Below are positions 60,951 through 64,000 of a stretch of 64,000 nt of DNA, one piece after another. Both the position numbers and the translations under genes were made by a program. How positions within the stretch are numbered: the first letter of the stretch is position 1; each line of letters begins with the position of its first letter. The notes beneath the pieces are model-generated. The model was given only the letters and a program-made list of their open reading frames with translations, was not told where the DNA came from and made no database searches. The stretch is from positions 1,302,001 through 1,366,000 of the forward strand of contig NZ_JAGGML010000001.1 in assembly GCF_017875275.1 (NCBI RefSeq), read 5' to 3'. This DNA comes from Xanthobacter flavus (lineage in GTDB: Bacteria > Pseudomonadota > Alphaproteobacteria > Rhizobiales > Xanthobacteraceae).

Positions 60951-61250
60951 ATGAGCGCGCCGGTGAAGATCGTGGTTCTCCTCTCCGCCCGCCCGGGCAA
61001 GGCGGAGGCGTTGCAGGCGCTGCTCACGGGCATGGCCGCCGCCACCCGCGCCGAGCCGGGCAACCTGCGCTGGGATTTCTGGCGCGACCAGTCCGAGCCG
61101 ACGCGCTTCGTCATCGACGAGCTTTACGCGAATGCGGCGGCCGTCACCGCCCACCGCGAGACGGCGCACTTCGCGCATTATTTCGCGCACATCAACGACC
61201 TCGCCGAGCGCACCCCCTTCGTGCTCGATCCGGTCGACGTGCTGGCCTGA
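60951..61250 (+). CDS. Small antibiotic-biosynthesis-monooxygenase (ABM/YgiN-like) protein
   Basis: A 99-residue dimeric alpha/beta-barrel monooxygenase-type protein. The ABM signature is visible: VVLLSARPGKAEALQALLTG, EPGNLRWDFWRDQSEPTRFV and DELYANAAAVTAHRETAHFA, followed by the His-containing HFAHYFAHIND. Family members oxidise quinols or aromatic substrates without a cofactor. It closes the operon behind the MFS gene, from which it is 148 bases distant, so an internal promoter is possible. Confidence 0.85.
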   Translation: MSAPVKIVVLLSARPGKAEALQALLTGMAAATRAEPGNLRWDFWRDQSEPTRFVIDELYANAAAVTAHRETAHFAHYFAHINDLAERTPFVLDPVDVLA

Positions 61251-61254
61251 GCCA

Positions 61255-62280
61255 TCACGGCCCCGCCGGCCGCTCCGGACGGGGACGGCGGGGCGGGCGG
61301 GCGATCTCGGCGAGCGCGACGGCGACAAGGCCGAAGGCGCCCCCGATGAGCACATTCTCCACCCGCTCGGCGGCGATGCCGCTGCCCGTGCCGGCGAACG
61401 CCGCCGCGAGCGCGATGAAGAAGCAGCGTGCGCCGAACCCGATCACGTAGCGCGAAAACGCGATCAGCGTGAGCATGGCCCCGAGCACGCAGAAGGAATA
61501 GCCCACCTCGCTCACCGGCAGCGCCAGCCCGATGAGCAGGCCGAGCGGCGCGCCCACCAGCGCGCCCATGGCCCGGAGCTTCAGCTTGCCGGTGGAGGCG
61601 GAGAGATCGCCCACCACGACGCTCGCCGCCGACCAGATCAGCCACTGGCCCTCGCGGATGTCGAACACCTCCACCAGCGCCGCCGCCGCGAACACGGCGG
61701 CCGCCGTCGCCACCGCCGGCCCCAGCCAGTCGCCGGAGCGCGGGCCGAAGATGTCGGCGCGGTCCAGCGTCCGCCGACGGCCGTCCAGCGCCTGCACCGC
61801 GCAGACGAGGGCGAGCCCGACGGGCGAGAGGCCCAGCATCACGCCCGCCTGCCACAACGCCGCCTCGCCCAGCGCGCCCTCGCGGATCTCCAGCGCCAGA
61901 TAGACGGCGGGTATGAAGACCCAATTGCCCAGCGTCCGCAGCAGCGTGCCGAAGCGGGTGACCGCCGCGGCCATGAAGCCGGTCACCGCCGCCAGAACGA
62001 CGAAGAGCGGCGGGATGGGCGCCGCCAGGAACAGCAGCGCGAAGGTGGCGACGATGACGAGATACTGCACGATCACCGCCGAAGGGCTGAGCCGCAGCTT
62101 CAGCGCCGGGATCAGCAGCGAGACGGTGAGGAGGCACAGATTGACCAGCGCCGGCTCGCGCGTGAACAGATAGGCGATCACCAGCGGCCCGGTCACCACC
62201 AGTGCACGGACGATGGCGCCGAGATGAAGCTCCTGCGCCAGAAGGGGACGCAGCCCCGCGCCAGCGCCGGTCACGGGCAT
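61255..62280 (-). CDS. FUSC-family membrane protein (aromatic acid exporter-like)
   Basis: A 341-residue integral membrane protein with about ten hydrophobic segments, for example LVVTGPLVIAYLFTREPALV, LLFLAAPIPPLFVVLAAVTG and WLIWSAASVVVGDLSASTGK. The second half repeats FUSC-type features: LRAMGALVGAPLGLLIGLAL and NVLIGGAFGLVAVALAEIAR. FUSC proteins export fusaric or other aromatic carboxylic acids. It converges on the ABM gene with a 4-base gap. It starts with a hydrophilic stretch, MPVTGAGAGLRPLLAQELHL. Confidence 0.8.
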   Translation of the reverse strand: MPVTGAGAGLRPLLAQELHLGAIVRALVVTGPLVIAYLFTREPALVNLCLLTVSLLIPALKLRLSPSAVIVQYLVIVATFALLFLAAPIPPLFVVLAAVTGFMAAAVTRFGTLLRTLGNWVFIPAVYLALEIREGALGEAALWQAGVMLGLSPVGLALVCAVQALDGRRRTLDRADIFGPRSGDWLGPAVATAAAVFAAAALVEVFDIREGQWLIWSAASVVVGDLSASTGKLKLRAMGALVGAPLGLLIGLALPVSEVGYSFCVLGAMLTLIAFSRYVIGFGARCFFIALAAAFAGTGSGIAAERVENVLIGGAFGLVAVALAEIARPPRRPRPERPAGP

Positions 62281-62405
62281 GCCCGCCCGGCACCCGGTGC
62301 CGCCGGTCCAGGCACGCCGCGCCGCCCGCGCGCTCGGAGATTGCCGCCCATCCCTCTGCCCCTTCCCGCCACCATCCTACACCGGGTGCGGCGGACGGGG
62401 GAGCA

Positions 62406-64000
62406 TCAGGCGGGACGGATGGCGAGCCGCGTCGCCGCCATGGCCCGGTAGGCCGAGGCGCGGCAGCTCAGCACCAGCACCTGCATGCGGCCGGAGGCCT
62501 CGGAAAGGATGTCCATCATGGTGTCGAAGCGGTCGTCGTCGGCGAAGACGAGGGCATCGTCCAGCACCAGCGAGGCCGGCTGCCCCTTGTCAATGAGGAG
62601 GTCGGCGAACGCGAGGCGGGTGAGGATGGCGATCTGCTCCTGCGTGCCCTTGCTCAGTATCTCCGCCGCCTCCTCGCGGCCGGCGCGGGTGAGAAGGCGC
62701 GGCTTGAGGTCCTCGCCAAAGGACAGGCTGGCCGAGGGCAGCAGGCGCCGCACATAGGGCTCGATGCGCCGGGTGACGGGGGCGAGATAGCGCCGCGCCG
62801 CATCCTGCTGAGCCTCCTTCAGCACCTTGAGCAGCAGCGCCAGCGTGTCCGCCTCGCCTTTCAGGCGGGCGAGCGCGGCGGCGGCGGCCTCGGCCTCCTC
62901 GTCGGCGGCGGCCTTGCGGGTCGCGGGGCCTTCCCCGCCCAAGGTGCGCGCCTGCTCTTCCAGCCGCGCCACCGCACCCGCCAGCTCCGGCAGCTGGGCT
63001 TGCAGCGTGTCGCGCCTCTTTCGGAGACCGTCGCGACGGCGGATGAAGCCGTCCGCGTCCAGCCCCTCGGCGGCGCGGCGGGCGGTGTCGCAATCCACCA
63101 GCGCGCGGGCCTCGGCGGCACGGGCCTCTTCCAGGGCAGCGGCGAGATCGACGTCCGGGAGGGCCGCGCGGTCGGCGGCAAGGTCGGCGGCGAGGCGCGC
63201 CCGCTCCGCCTCGGCCCGCTCCAGCGCGGCCGTGAGGGCGACCTCCTTCAGCTCGCCCGCCTTCAGGCTCTCCAGAGCTGCCTCGCGGCGCGCGGCGGCC
63301 TCGGCCTCGGCGGCGCGGGCGGCGCGATAGGGCGTCTCGACGTCAGCGGCGGAGAACCCCGCATCCTTGGCCTCCGGCGCCGGGCGCTCCACGCCGGCGA
63401 GCGCGCCGCGCAGGGGATCGAGACCGGCGGGAATGCCGAGGGCGGCATCGGCCGGACATTCGGCCTTGAGCCGGGTCTTGAGGCCGAGCAGTTCGGCCTC
63501 GTCGATGGCCCGCGCCCGGCCCGCCGCACGGGCGGCCTGCGGAGCATCCTGGCCGACGCTCGAAAGGAAATCGGCGAGATCGCGCCGGGCCGCCCGAAGC
63601 CGCGCCAGCGCCGGCTCGCCCGAGGGTGGCGGGGCGAAGGCGAGGGTGCCGACGCCGGGAATGGCGAGGGTGCGCGGGCGGCTGAGGCGGATGGCGCCTT
63701 CGGTGAGCGGCACGCCGTCGAGGAGAATCTCTGGCGCGCCCGGTTCAAGAGTCACGGTAAGGGTGGCGGCGCCGGCTTCCGCCTGGGCGCGCGCGGCGCT
63801 TTCCGCATCCTCCAGCTGGCGCAGGCGATCCATGGCGGCGGCGTCCATGCGCGAGGCCGCGATGCGGCTCTCCCGCGCCCTAATGTCCCCCGCAAGCGCC
63901 TCCGCTCGGTCGAGCCGGGCGAAGGCGGAGGCGAAGGCGGAGGCGAAGGCGAGGCGGCGTTCGGCGGCGGCGCGTTCGGCGACGGACTGGTCCCGCCGCG
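62406..64000 (-). CDS. YhaN-like AAA ATPase (SMC-type), 5' end outside window
   Basis: The C-terminal about 530 residues of a long Rad50/SMC-like ATPase of the YhaN kind; the frame stays open past the ATG at 63848 to the window edge. Coiled-coil segments (Ala/Arg/Glu-rich) flank a middle region. The C-terminal ATPase lobe has the signature EILSKGTQEQIAILTRLAFA, then Walker B LVLDDALVFADDDRFDTMMD and the His-loop-like LVLSCRASAYRAM. Its partner, a YhaO/SbcD-type nuclease, would lie beyond the edge. A 12-base in-frame repeat near 63921-63953 encodes FASAFASAFA. Confidence 0.8.
   Translation of the reverse strand, partial: RRDQSVAERAAAERRLAFASAFASAFARLDRAEALAGDIRARESRIAASRMDAAAMDRLRQLEDAESAARAQAEAGAATLTVTLEPGAPEILLDGVPLTEGAIRLSRPRTLAIPGVGTLAFAPPPSGEPALARLRAARRDLADFLSSVGQDAPQAARAAGRARAIDEAELLGLKTRLKAECPADAALGIPAGLDPLRGALAGVERPAPEAKDAGFSAADVETPYRAARAAEAEAAARREAALESLKAGELKEVALTAALERAEAERARLAADLAADRAALPDVDLAAALEEARAAEARALVDCDTARRAAEGLDADGFIRRRDGLRKRRDTLQAQLPELAGAVARLEEQARTLGGEGPATRKAAADEEAEAAAAALARLKGEADTLALLLKVLKEAQQDAARRYLAPVTRRIEPYVRRLLPSASLSFGEDLKPRLLTRAGREEAAEILSKGTQEQIAILTRLAFADLLIDKGQPASLVLDDALVFADDDRFDTMMDILSEASGRMQVLVLSCRASAYRAMAATRLAIRPA

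Noticed and set aside
63921-63953. A 12-base repeat that could be a variable-number tandem repeat
   Set aside because: It is in frame within a coiled-coil gene and encodes an FASAFASAFA-like stretch, so ordinary low complexity is sufficient.

Overview
The window is high-GC, tightly packed bacterial chromosome with short intergenic gaps and many ATGA/GTGA start-stop overlaps. Gene content (complete aerobic phenylacetate pathway, tripartite tricarboxylate transport, Liv-type ABC transport, CydDC, alphaproteobacterial-style leuA with a leader peptide) suggests an alphaproteobacterium of the Hyphomicrobiales, possibly Xanthobacteraceae. That placement is inference from gene content, not from a marker gene.

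Region 1 (1-16.9 kb) is an accessory catabolic block. On the minus strand lie ubiX and a UbiD-type decarboxylase that runs off the left edge, then a frameshifted LuxR-type regulator. A relic of a D-lactate dehydrogenase C-terminus follows. A plus-strand five-gene operon (3.8-9.8 kb) encodes a benzoylformate-decarboxylase-like ThDP enzyme, two tandem small proteins with nitrile-hydratase-leader-like (NHLP) domains, a CocE/NonD hydrolase and a malic enzyme. Next, on the minus strand, come a PapA/condensation-like acyltransferase, a HyuA-type hydantoinase/oxoprolinase with a DUF917 partner, an FAD monooxygenase with a cupin, and two small exported proteins.

Region 2 (16.9-28.7 kb) holds a 1.2-kb gene-poor stretch with a LysR pseudogene, tRNA-Lys(CTT), a tctCBA transporter, a DUF6600 exported protein, leuA with a Leu-rich leader peptide and attenuator-like hairpins, and a TonB-dependent receptor with a DUF2946 partner that together suggest copper uptake.

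Region 3 (28.8-49.9 kb) is a complete phenylacetyl-CoA regulon. PaaK activates phenylacetate and PaaABCDE epoxidises the ring. PaaG isomerises the epoxide, PaaZ (and probably PaaN) opens and oxidises the ring, and an enoyl-CoA hydratase/3-hydroxyacyl-CoA dehydrogenase fusion with a PaaJ-type thiolase completes beta-oxidation. PaaI recycles stalled CoA esters. Two regulators (PaaX and a TetR-type PaaR) sit in the cluster. The same 22-bp palindrome lies in the paaN/paaG divergent promoter and in the tetR/ABC-transporter divergent promoter, so the five-gene Liv-type transporter probably belongs to the same regulon.

Region 4 (50-64 kb) holds cydDC, a DUF4202 protein, an unknown membrane protein, a hexapeptide acetyltransferase, a LacI-controlled catabolic operon (DapA-family lyase, Bug-type binding protein, MFS transporter, small monooxygenase) with a perfect operator palindrome at the promoter, a FUSC protein, and the C-terminal half of a YhaN-like AAA ATPase that runs off the right edge. 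No insertion sequences, integrases or CRISPR arrays were seen.
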